From a virus, in the IMG/VR virus record IMGVR_UViG_3300009124_000002, positions 55,004 to 119,003 of that record: 64,000 nucleotides of DNA; one strand, given 5' to 3'. Each line of letters opens with the position of its first letter. Within the stretch, counting starts at the first letter, position 1. The position numbers and the translations under genes were made by a program. The notes beneath the pieces are model-generated. The model searched no databases and was not told the origin of the DNA. It saw only the letters and a list, made by a program, of their open reading frames with translations. Below are positions 15,416-22,303 of this stretch, one piece after another.

Positions 15416-16651
15416 TTAGTGTTCCCATCCTTTGATGATATCTGGTGAAAAATTGTTCATGGAGAATTCCAGTCTATCCACCAGTTTGACTGCTCCACCA
15501 CCGATCTTGTCAATTGCCACAAATCCTTCTTGACCCGTGACACGAAATCCATTCTTCGTGCGAACGAAGGTATCCAGTTTTTTGAGGTCATCAAGTTTTG
15601 CAATGATAAGTTTCTTTGCCACAACTACTGCATTCTGCAATTGAAAAACCAAGTCAAGGTTCTTCTGGTTTTCCGGTGAGAAGAACTTCAGGAACTCATC
15701 CCTTCTCTTCTCAACAGCAGTCTTACCTTTCTCGGTCTTTCTCTTCTCTGCTTCTTTGGCATATTTATCATTGACCCAAGCAATCATGTTCTGGACATGC
15801 TTCTTGGTATTCGTTACCTCTTCACCCCTACGGACATAGGTGTTATTGAATGTCTCAATCGTCTTTGCAAGCTCAGGGTCACCTTCAATCTGACGAAGAG
15901 TAGAACCAGAAATCTTCTGGAAGATCTTACCAGCAGTAGAGAGTGCCTTCTGAACCTTTGCAGTATCACTGGAGTTCAGGAGTGCTTTACCAGAAATGTC
16001 ACGAAGACCAGCATCTTGAAACCAGACACTTGGTGTTTGCTTGAGTTTCGATGCATCCACATCATAGGAAGCAGTCATGGACTCAAAGTCTTTACCTGCA
16101 TATGCAGTATGAAAGACCACACCAAGATTGGCTTTGGAAATCTGTTTACCCAAGGCACTGCTTGCAGGAACCGCATACACAATGGTATTGGGTTGAAAGG
16201 TCAGGTAGGATTCACCATCAATGGTTTCTTTCTTCAGGTCACTCTTCGTGAACATGATGTCCCCTTGAATGACTCCCTTGATACCAAGCTTGGGAAGTTC
16301 AGCAAGGGCAACTTTCATCTTTGCTGCAAGGTCACCAGACATATCTGCATCAATCTCTGCATCTGTCTTGTAGACCTTTGGCTCCTTGTTAAAGATACCC
16401 TTCTTGGCGACAAAGAACTTACCATCTCTTGGATCTTGACCAGCAAAAACAGCAGGAGCACCATCCCACTTCACGGTAATGTCAACCTCCTTGGATGAGT
16501 TACCAGCAAGCATATCTCTCAGAGAACGAAGAGCAAGAATAGCTTGGCGAGCACCAGAGACACCACCATAGATTACCTGATCTTCAATATGAGTCATGTG
16601 GGTATTCTTACCCACTGCTGCTTCGGAAATGAAGTCAAGGAAGGTGGTCAT
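15416..16651 (-). CDS. Head-cargo ligase-like (KxDG) nucleotidyltransferase
   Basis: From the ATG at 16651 the 411-residue protein starts MTTFLDFISE, a capsid-targeting-like decapeptide; the ATG lies one base after the upstream stop. It shows the covalent nucleotidyltransferase signature: motif I VKWDGAP with candidate AMP-accepting Lys61, a motif III-like KGVIQGDIMF, motif IV QEGFVAID around Glu375 and motif V AVKLVDRL with Lys389. That suggests an ATP-dependent DNA/RNA ligase or capping-type fold, with a large helical insert (residues about 220-360) between motifs III and IV. It may match a phage-specific unknown family (DUF6267, from memory). Ligation activity is inference. Confidence 0.6.
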   Translation of the reverse strand: MTTFLDFISEAAVGKNTHMTHIEDQVIYGGVSGARQAILALRSLRDMLAGNSSKEVDITVKWDGAPAVFAGQDPRDGKFFVAKKGIFNKEPKVYKTDAEIDADMSGDLAAKMKVALAELPKLGIKGVIQGDIMFTKSDLKKETIDGESYLTFQPNTIVYAVPASSALGKQISKANLGVVFHTAYAGKDFESMTASYDVDASKLKQTPSVWFQDAGLRDISGKALLNSSDTAKVQKALSTAGKIFQKISGSTLRQIEGDPELAKTIETFNNTYVRRGEEVTNTKKHVQNMIAWVNDKYAKEAEKRKTEKGKTAVEKRRDEFLKFFSPENQKNLDLVFQLQNAVVVAKKLIIAKLDDLKKLDTFVRTKNGFRVTGQEGFVAIDKIGGGAVKLVDRLEFSMNNFSPDIIKGWEH

Positions 16652-16652
16652 A

Positions 16653-17591
16653 TCACCAAGGGTCTCCACTGAGTTTAAGAGACGATGCCATCTTTTCAGA
16701 TTCGAATTTGAATCGAATCTTCATGATTTTCTTGGGACCAGCCTTTACTCCAATAGACTCATTTCCAATTGGCTCAAGTTCAATATCATTCTTAGAAAAA
16801 GCAGAAAGCTTATCGTTCTTGAGTGGGTCCATTGTTACTGCCTTATATGGTGCCTTTTTACCTTGTCCAGTAACTTTAACATATGGAGGATAAAGAACTT
16901 CAGCGTCCATCCAGTCATCTAAAAGATACTTTTTCAAAGAGGCTTGGTCAAACTGAAGAAGACGCTTTAGGAGGATATCGCGGAACTCTCGCATGGTTGT
17001 GACACCAGCTTCGATTGTCTGCTTTTGGATATCCTTATTGGCGCGGATAAATTGTTTCCTCGCTTTGGTTGAGGGAGGAAGGTCAAGTCGTCGGATAGTA
17101 TCTTCGGTGACATCCTTGAGAGTTGCGGCGAAGGAAGTGTTCAGGCTTCTGTCAATAGTTCCAATGCCGGGATTTTTGAAACCGATATCACCCTTGCTCT
17201 TCGTGGCTTTTGCAGATAGACCAAGAAAACCATTAGCAGGACCATCAGCAAATCGAATAAGAACATCAGTGGGATTCTTCTTCTGGTTGACTTCTTGACC
17301 AACTGCCTTGGTCATTGAGTTTGGTCTTGCGGTCCACCAGACTTGAGTGGGTTTACCTTTATAACCCGCTTTCTTTGCCCATTTAAGAAAATCAACTGCC
17401 ATTGCCTCTGCCTTACCTTTGGCATCTTCAACAGCAGCAGGTGAAGCTTGTTTTATTCTTTCTTCAAACTGCCTTCTTGCATCAGCATCAAACCAGCGAT
17501 TTCCAGCAAGGACGTATCCAACCCAAATTTCATTGATGTCTGCTAGAATTGTGTTGGCAGATTCCGATAGGTATTCTTTAAAAGATAGCAT
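16653..17591 (-). CDS. Head-cargo protein with possible PD-(D/E)XK nuclease core
   Basis: The 312-residue protein from the ATG at 17591 begins MLSFKEYLSE, a capsid-targeting-like decapeptide; two earlier in-frame starts would spoil that motif. Residues 105-130 (NPTDVLIRFADG, GFLGLSAKAT) fit the restriction-endonuclease core, with Asp109 and the S-A-K triad taking the place of E-x-K. QVWWTARPNS upstream and KGDIGFKNPG downstream may complete the active site. The N-terminal helix ANTILADINEIWVGYVLAG is typical of phage nucleases. It is the first gene of the cargo operon, behind a TATAAATA promoter. A DNase injected with the genome is plausible but unproven. Confidence 0.5.
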   Translation of the reverse strand: MLSFKEYLSESANTILADINEIWVGYVLAGNRWFDADARRQFEERIKQASPAAVEDAKGKAEAMAVDFLKWAKKAGYKGKPTQVWWTARPNSMTKAVGQEVNQKKNPTDVLIRFADGPANGFLGLSAKATKSKGDIGFKNPGIGTIDRSLNTSFAATLKDVTEDTIRRLDLPPSTKARKQFIRANKDIQKQTIEAGVTTMREFRDILLKRLLQFDQASLKKYLLDDWMDAEVLYPPYVKVTGQGKKAPYKAVTMDPLKNDKLSAFSKNDIELEPIGNESIGVKAGPKKIMKIRFKFESEKMASSLKLSGDPW

Positions 17592-17632
17592 AGTTCCCAT
17601 AAATTGCAATTGAATTGTAGCGTTACTGGAAC

Positions 17633-17640
17633 TATTTATA
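17633..17640 (-). promoter_or_regulatory. Late promoter TATAAATA for the cargo operon
   Basis: A perfect TATAAATA on the minus strand lies 41 bases before the ATG at 17591 and just before the end of gp41. It can drive the whole internal-protein block down to about 9650. Unlike most late promoters here it leaves a normal-length leader. Confidence 0.7.
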
Positions 17641-17645
17641 CAAAT

Positions 17646-19028
17646 TCATTCTTTGAGATTTGAGAAGTCGCCTGAGTTAGATTTGAATGGAGTGTGAGTC
17701 ACTGGAGAGGCACTTGTGTCTGAAACTATTCCAGAGCTTGCGTCCTCAAGGTCAAACAGCCTCATATGAGAACGATCCACGCCAACACAAAACCTTTGAT
17801 TTCTCTGTGGGTCGTTGTATCGATTCTTTAGCTGCTTGATCATAAGCTGCCCCTTAGAGGCAAGTTGATCGTTACTGATTGCAGCAATCATGAAGTCAGC
17901 AGTCGCAGGAAGACCAAATGATTCACTGGTATCTGTCAGGTCAACATCTGAACTTTTGAAACCCTCACGGGTAACCTGAGTAGCAGACCAGACAGGGACA
18001 TTAAACTCCACGGCAAGACCACGTATCTCCTCTGCAATTGCCTTGACAAAGGAGTAGGTGTTGATGGAACCACCAAGACCACGAACACGACTGGAGGCAC
18101 ATATGTTCAGGTAGTCAATGAAGATGATATCAGGAGCAAAGTTCTTCTTCATCTTCAACTCATTCAGTAGTGCTCGAAAGTGTGCAACATGAGCAGACCC
18201 TGTAGGATACTCCTTGATGACTAGCTTACCCTGAGTCTTCTGGCGAATGGAATCAATCTTGGAATCAAATATCGGCTTCGTGACATTCTCAAGGTCATCC
18301 AGAGATATGTCAAAGAGATTCGCATCAATGCGTTCAGCAATCTTTTCCTCTGCCATCTCCATTGTGATATAGAGAACATTCTTACCCTGCTGAAGAGCAG
18401 CACCAGCAAAGTGACACATCATCAGACTCTTACCAACACCAGTGCCAGCAAGGATGATATTCAGTGTCTTTCTTGGTAGACCACCCTTGGTGATGGTATT
18501 GAACATCTCAAGGTCAAAGGACTGCTTCTCCTCAACACGATGATATGCTTCATAACGGTCAGTGGCATTCTCAATGTAGTCATGACCAACATTGGTATCA
18601 AAGGTCACTGCAAGTGCTTTACTCAGGATATCTGGAATCGCTCCTTCTGCTTTGTCTTTGGTCTTACCATCAATAATTTGAATCGACTCCATGATTGCCA
18701 GATATACAGCACGGTCCTTGCACCACTTCTCAGTAGAGTCAAGCAGCCAGTCTTCATTGACATCATCTTCTTGCTTTGAGAGCGACTGTATAGCATCGAC
18801 AACTTCCTCGACGTTTGCCTTACTGAAGTCTGACTGCTCATACTCGATCTGGATGGCAGATGAGTTTGGAAGCTTGTTGTATTTTGTAATGAAGCGAAGA
18901 ATCAACTCATAGACAGTGCGAGAAGACCCTTCAAAGTATTCTGGTTTGATATGGGGAATCGCCTTGCGACAGAACGATTCGTTTTGGATTAGGTTTCTAA
19001 GAATTAGGGGTGTTAGGTTGCTGCTCAT
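17646..19028 (-). CDS. 41: Replicative DNA helicase gp41 (DnaB family)
   Basis: The 460-residue helicase unwinds the lagging-strand template at the T4-type fork. Its N-terminal all-helical domain (LIQNESFCRKAIPHIKPEYF) is followed by a RecA-like motor with Walker A AGTGVGKSLMM (about residue 195), the Walker B strand PDIIFIDYLNI and WSATQVTREG. Length and motifs match T4 gp41. It overlaps the upstream 99-residue gene by 32 bp. In relatives it lies close to uvsX, as it does here apart from inserted genes. The partner primase gp61 is not in the window. Confidence 0.92.
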   Translation of the reverse strand: MSSNLTPLILRNLIQNESFCRKAIPHIKPEYFEGSSRTVYELILRFITKYNKLPNSSAIQIEYEQSDFSKANVEEVVDAIQSLSKQEDDVNEDWLLDSTEKWCKDRAVYLAIMESIQIIDGKTKDKAEGAIPDILSKALAVTFDTNVGHDYIENATDRYEAYHRVEEKQSFDLEMFNTITKGGLPRKTLNIILAGTGVGKSLMMCHFAGAALQQGKNVLYITMEMAEEKIAERIDANLFDISLDDLENVTKPIFDSKIDSIRQKTQGKLVIKEYPTGSAHVAHFRALLNELKMKKNFAPDIIFIDYLNICASSRVRGLGGSINTYSFVKAIAEEIRGLAVEFNVPVWSATQVTREGFKSSDVDLTDTSESFGLPATADFMIAAISNDQLASKGQLMIKQLKNRYNDPQRNQRFCVGVDRSHMRLFDLEDASSGIVSDTSASPVTHTPFKSNSGDFSNLKE

Positions 19029-19296
19029 TCTCTACTTGTTCTTCCAAGATGTTGATTAGAATCTTTCCAATTGTGTCCTGCAATTCTAACATATTCTCTG
19101 CCTCTTGACAAGCCTTTCCTTTGGGTGGCGTGGTAACTTCAAAGTCAAATGTGAGCTTACACTTGTCTTCGTCATCGTCTTCATTAAAGGTGATCTTTCC
19201 AAATGCAAATTCAACATTCTTGAATTCACCTTCAGTGATTTGAATAATGGCAAGACCATTATCTGTGTTCTTTTCTGTGAGTTCGTAGTTTTTCAT
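18997..19296 (-). CDS. Conserved hypothetical protein upstream of gp41
   Basis: A 99-residue acidic protein, beta-rich in its first 70 residues (NGLAIIQITEGEFKNVEFAFGKITFNEDDDED, KLTFDFEVTTPP) with a helical C-terminus (LQDTIGKILINILEEQVENEQQ). It is located directly before gp41 and overlaps it. Its conserved position is what I recall from other T4-like marine phages. No function is recognised. Confidence 0.6.
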   Translation of the reverse strand: MKNYELTEKNTDNGLAIIQITEGEFKNVEFAFGKITFNEDDDEDKCKLTFDFEVTTPPKGKACQEAENMLELQDTIGKILINILEEQVENEQQPNTPNS

Positions 19297-19563
19297 TTAA
19301 TCATTCAGTAATACAACAGTTCCATCTTCAAGATGCTTGTGTGCCTTCTTGATTGTAGGGGCAAGTAAAGGATGTTCGCTCATCGAAGAGTGAAGAGCAT
19401 GAACACAATAAGGACAATCTGAGGAATACACCTTGTCAAGCTCCTTACGCATGATTGTTACCTCCTGTTTGATTTCAAGAGTATTTGAGAGAATCCAGCC
19501 AGCAGTTGCAAGCAAAAGCGTTCCAGCAAGACCAACAATTGTTTTAGATGTTTTATCGTTCAT
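19297..19563 (-). CDS. Membrane-anchored protein with a CPYC motif
   Basis: The 88-residue product has a short N-terminal cytoplasmic segment, one hydrophobic helix at about residues 8-27 (IVGLAGTLLLATAGWILSN), a helical stalk and then DCPYCVHALHSSMSEH. A CxxC motif on the far side of a single membrane anchor could be a thiol-redox site or bind metal. Holin-like or periplasmic roles are conceivable. ATGA couples it to the phosphoesterase gene upstream. Confidence 0.5.
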   Translation of the reverse strand: MNDKTSKTIVGLAGTLLLATAGWILSNTLEIKQEVTIMRKELDKVYSSDCPYCVHALHSSMSEHPLLAPTIKKAHKHLEDGTVVLLND

Positions 19564-20138
19564 ATTTCATAAACTTCGTTTATATCTATTCCGCGATATT
19601 TTATGCCATTTAGTTCGCTTGTTATAGATTTATGATGATGCCCAGCTACTACAATTTTGGGCTTTCTTACTTCTAACATAGCTTGTAAGAGGTTTCTGGT
19701 AGCAGAATTGTCGTATATTTTATACACATATTCAGCAAAACTTTGAGGTATATCGTGCGCGACTAATATGTTTTTATCGCTTCTCTCCCAAGCTTCAAGG
19801 CATTGTTTCATTTGGTTACAGTTAAGTTCTTCATCTTCCCACCAATTGACTTCAGGAGTTCTCCAATCCTTGTCTATGCTATCTGCTCCGCTAACAAAAA
19901 ATATATCGTCAAATTCTCCGAAATCTCCCATATACCCTTTAATCATGGGAGCTTCGCGCCTTTTGTCGTGGTTCCCGCAGAAAAAATATAGATTATCAGG
20001 GAAGTTTTCGTTTAACTCGTCAGAAGAAATGAATCCTACTCCGAAATCCCCCACTTGGATAACCTTATCTTTCGGGTAACGTGCGGCGATAGATTTGGCG
20101 AAATGGTGGTCGCCGTGTATGTCTCCTAAAAAAATCAT
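19560..20138 (-). CDS. Calcineurin-like metallophosphoesterase
   Basis: The start is set at the ATG at 20138, giving 192 residues that begin directly with the first catalytic motif MIFLGDIHGDHH; an upstream in-frame start would overlap thyX. The remaining metal-binding motifs are in order: VGDFG, FFCGNHD, LVAHD and VVAGHHH. This is a complete two-metal phosphoesterase. Targets could be nucleotides, phosphoproteins or nucleic acids. The compact size fits YfcE- or phage serine/threonine-phosphatase-like enzymes. A second phosphoesterase lies at 24666-25187. Confidence 0.8.
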   Translation of the reverse strand: MIFLGDIHGDHHFAKSIAARYPKDKVIQVGDFGVGFISSDELNENFPDNLYFFCGNHDKRREAPMIKGYMGDFGEFDDIFFVSGADSIDKDWRTPEVNWWEDEELNCNQMKQCLEAWERSDKNILVAHDIPQSFAEYVYKIYDNSATRNLLQAMLEVRKPKIVVAGHHHKSITSELNGIKYRGIDINEVYEI

Positions 20139-20145
20139 TCTTAAT

Positions 20146-20838
20146 TCATAGTCCAAAAGCAGTAATGGTATGTTCAAATGGATTGCCTTCAATATTCTTC
20201 ACCAAGTCAAGCATCATCTGAGCAATCTCACGAATCTCTTTCTGAGCTTCCGGTTTGTTTCGCAATCCCTGAAAGTGATAGAATGATCTCCAGTTGAACA
20301 TCACATCTGACGTAATCCTGCTATTGTAGGTCTTGAAGAATCGAGCAGATTCCTTGGCACGTTTGCGACCCAGAACAGGTTCAAGATCAGCAACACATTG
20401 GTGATAAAGGTCATTTCCTTTTCTGGTATATTGTTCTAAAACCTCAGTCCAGTATTCTGTTGGAAACGGAAACTCATTTCCGTTAATATCCCTTGGCACA
20501 ATGGGCGGGGGAGATTTCTTAATACCAGCCCAATCATCAGGCACAATATACTTGTCTTCTTTCAGTTCCTTGTATCGAGCAGATTCAGCATTTAATGACA
20601 CTCCGATACGATGTTTAAGAAGGTGAATATGACTAGCAATATCGCAATCGACCAGAAAGTGCAGAGAAGACTTCTCGAAAGGTGTGTGGTGACCCTCTTT
20701 AGCGAGGAAGCTGAGTAGTTGCGGTATTCTGTTTCGTTTCTCATCTGTAATCTCTCGACTGGTGGAAGTCCATGCGCTACAGGCATGAACCTCATCATCA
20801 CCGTAGTATCCGATAAGTTCTACTGTATTATTGTTCAT
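20146..20838 (-). CDS. thyX: Flavin-dependent thymidylate synthase ThyX
   Basis: The 230-residue enzyme makes dTMP from dUMP using methylene-tetrahydrofolate, FAD and NADPH. It starts at the ATG at 20838, which overlaps the preceding stop by one base (TAATG). The family signature appears as KHRIGVSLNAESARY, a variant of R-H-R-x-x-S-x-N-E-x-S-x-R-Y, after a FEKSSLHFLVDC segment. The later VMFNWRSFYHFQGLR block holds the conserved C-terminal folate/FAD-binding Arg. It works with RNR, dUTPase and dCMP deaminase in phage dTTP supply. Confidence 0.9.
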   Translation of the reverse strand: MNNNTVELIGYYGDDEVHACSAWTSTSREITDEKRNRIPQLLSFLAKEGHHTPFEKSSLHFLVDCDIASHIHLLKHRIGVSLNAESARYKELKEDKYIVPDDWAGIKKSPPPIVPRDINGNEFPFPTEYWTEVLEQYTRKGNDLYHQCVADLEPVLGRKRAKESARFFKTYNSRITSDVMFNWRSFYHFQGLRNKPEAQKEIREIAQMMLDLVKNIEGNPFEHTITAFGL

Positions 20839-21074
20839 TAAACTTCTTCCAATGGGCAATGTTCACTTACTACTTCAATTTCTGCGTAATCAAAAAGCTC
20901 GTATCCGTGCAGCTTGAACACGGCGTCTTCAAAAACAACTTTGCCTTCAAGGTCGTAATATTCGTGATTTGCGAGAATCATTCTCGCCGTGATAGTGTCG
21001 CCCTCATAGATGTCAACACCATTCTTGTCCTTGAGTCCAGCGGGGGTGCGTAGATCGCGCTCTTGTTCTTTCAT
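20838..21074 (-). CDS. YopX-like small protein
   Basis: A 78-residue protein from the ATG at 21074, containing RTPAGLKDKNGVDIYEGDTI, the G-L-K-D-K-N-G-x-x-I-Y-E-G-D signature of the YopX family of phage proteins. A beta-rich remainder follows (GKVVFEDAVFKLHGYEL). Function is unknown. A consensus sigma70 promoter lies just upstream, its -10 ending nine bases before the ATG, which fixes the start and predicts a nearly leaderless transcript. thyX follows with TAATG overlap. Confidence 0.7.
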   Translation of the reverse strand: MKEQERDLRTPAGLKDKNGVDIYEGDTITARMILANHEYYDLEGKVVFEDAVFKLHGYELFDYAEIEVVSEHCPLEEV

Positions 21075-21083
21075 TGTCCAACA

Positions 21084-21112
21084 ATTATACCGGACTTCCA
21101 ATCCAGTGTCAA
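21084..21112 (-). promoter_or_regulatory. Consensus sigma70 promoter (TTGACA-N17-TATAAT)
   Basis: Minus strand: -35 TTGACA at 21107-21112, 17-bp spacer, -10 TATAAT at 21084-21089. Both boxes match the bacterial consensus exactly. The start codon of the YopX-like gene is nine bases further. The promoter should give strong host-RNA-polymerase-dependent early expression of the YopX-like gene, thyX and following genes. Confidence 0.85.
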
Positions 21113-21121
21113 CCGTTCATC

Positions 21122-21622
21122 TCATTTGAAAATCCTGCGAATGTTCTCGTCGTCAATGTCAAATCCCTTTTTCAAGTATCTAGTCATTCTTCTTGCTTGA
21201 ATGATATTTCGATTCACAGTCTCTGGCATTCCTGCAAACCACTTTTCACTTCCACCAGTATAGACCAATTTCTTAGCATGAAGATGTGTGAAAAAATCGG
21301 GATGATGGCAACATTCTCCAAGGTTGTCTTTGGCAATACTACACACAGTATAATCGAAACACTCAATAGTTTCTTGTGGCGTTGCGCCCATGTGAAGCAA
21401 GTCATAAACCTTTCCTTCAAATTCAATTGAGTCACCAAGTCTTAGTTTCTTGACATGAGTGCCGCCTTTACTCAGCAATGTCTCTACTGCTCTTTCTCTT
21501 TCAGATTCAGTAGCAAAGAAGACATCAATGTCCTTTGGTGTTGTGTTTAAAAGCTCTGCAAGAACAGCACCACCAGCAACCCAACAGTGAGAATCAAAAT
21601 GGCTTAGGAAACTCTGAATCAT
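21122..21622 (-). CDS. Nucleotidyltransferase-fold protein (Pol beta / CCA-like)
   Basis: The 166-residue protein has the minimal nucleotidyltransferase signature: WVAGGAV (the G-G of the N-terminal loop, residues 17-18) followed after about 14 residues by the two metal-binding aspartates in DIDVFF. A third strand (FEGKVYDLLHM) could supply the last carboxylate. DCC-type tRNA nucleotidyltransferase heads and antitoxin-type MNT proteins share this layout; it lacks the tRNA-binding body. ATGA couples it to dUTPase. The substrate is unknown. Confidence 0.6.
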   Translation of the reverse strand: MIQSFLSHFDSHCWVAGGAVLAELLNTTPKDIDVFFATESERERAVETLLSKGGTHVKKLRLGDSIEFEGKVYDLLHMGATPQETIECFDYTVCSIAKDNLGECCHHPDFFTHLHAKKLVYTGGSEKWFAGMPETVNRNIIQARRMTRYLKKGFDIDDENIRRIFK

Positions 21623-22047
21623 TTTCCAGAAGAACCAAATCCACCCATACCACGATGAGTAGGATTGAAAAAATCATCAACTACTTCAAGTTCAAATGGA
21701 TCAACTCGCTCAAAGATGATTTGAGCAATACGATCCCCTTTCTTGAATTCAAATGGATCTTCACTGGTATTCAACAGAACAACCCCAATTTCATTGCGAT
21801 ATCCAGAATCAACTACACCAGCAAGAACATCAATACCATTCTTAACTGCAAGCCCAGAACGTGGGGCAATACGACCATAGTAACCGCGAGGAATTGCCAT
21901 TGCGATTCCCGTCTTTACAATGGTTCGAAATCCAGAAAAGACCTTGCCATCTTCATTAGCATAAATGTCCCATCCAGCATCATCTTCATGTGCCTTCGTT
22001 GGTACGAGTGCGTCGTCAGACAATTTTTTTATAGATACAATATTCAT
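21619..22047 (-). CDS. dut: dUTPase
   Basis: The 142-residue trimeric dUTPase hydrolyses dUTP to dUMP, the ThyX substrate, and keeps uracil out of DNA. Its five family motifs are visible in order: DDAGWDIYA, PRSGLAVKNG, GVVDSGYRNEIGV, GDRIAQIIFE and, at the C-terminus, the P-loop-like RGMGGFGSSGK. Length is typical. It lies one base after the 50-residue coiled-coil gene and is coupled to the nucleotidyltransferase gene. Confidence 0.93.
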   Translation of the reverse strand: MNIVSIKKLSDDALVPTKAHEDDAGWDIYANEDGKVFSGFRTIVKTGIAMAIPRGYYGRIAPRSGLAVKNGIDVLAGVVDSGYRNEIGVVLLNTSEDPFEFKKGDRIAQIIFERVDPFELEVVDDFFNPTHRGMGGFGSSGK

Positions 22048-22048
22048 T

Positions 22049-22201
22049 CTATCTGTTCAATAAAGCATTGAGTTGTTTCACGTCTTCAATTACTTCTTCA
22101 AGGAAGAAGTTAAAGGTCTTATTCTCCTGAAGGTAGACTCGCTCCTTCTGAAGTTTGTTCTCCAAGTCCTTTGCTCTTTTTTGTATCTCTTGAATTTTCA
22201 T
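22049..22201 (-). CDS. Small coiled-coil protein
   Basis: A 50-residue ORF, MKIQEIQKRAKDLENKLQKE and onward, with regular heptads through to LLNR. It lies one base before dut and overlaps an 59-residue reading frame in another phase that starts upstream at 22298. Coding potential is suggested by the clean amphipathic pattern. No family is recognised. Confidence 0.5.
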   Translation of the reverse strand: MKIQEIQKRAKDLENKLQKERVYLQENKTFNFFLEEVIEDVKQLNALLNR

Positions 22202-22298
22202 GGTTCTTATTCCCAAATATTGTATCATAGTTATCTCGAAACTTCTGACTGAAACAGTTTCGTGGAGAATCGCCCTTGCCGTTTGTTGACTTGCTCAT
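22119..22298 (-). CDS. Small conserved GKGDSPR-type phage protein
   Basis: A 59-residue frame beginning MSKSTNGKGDSPRNCFSQKF and continuing RDNYDTIFGNK. The G-K-G-D-S-P-R...F-x-x-N-Y-D-x-I-F pattern is, from memory, one of the commonest tiny proteins of tailed phages, usually 35-45 residues. Here the reading frame continues past the conserved part and overlaps the 50-residue coiled-coil gene for 83 bases. The N-terminal part looks genuine; the tail may be incidental. Confidence 0.6.
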   Translation of the reverse strand: MSKSTNGKGDSPRNCFSQKFRDNYDTIFGNKNHENSRDTKKSKGLGEQTSEGASLPSGE

Positions 22299-22303
22299 TT
22301 ATT

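Noticed and set aside
15755-15775. GATAAATA-like box inside the ligase-like gene, with a similar one near 8161
   Set aside because: Both are inside coding sequence with no start codon at the typical 5-7 nt spacing.
17590-17635. 8-bp inverted repeat ATAGTTCC / GGAACTAT around the cargo operon start, possibly hiding the ATG
   Set aside because: One arm overlaps the late promoter and lies upstream of the expected transcript start, so it would not be in the RNA.
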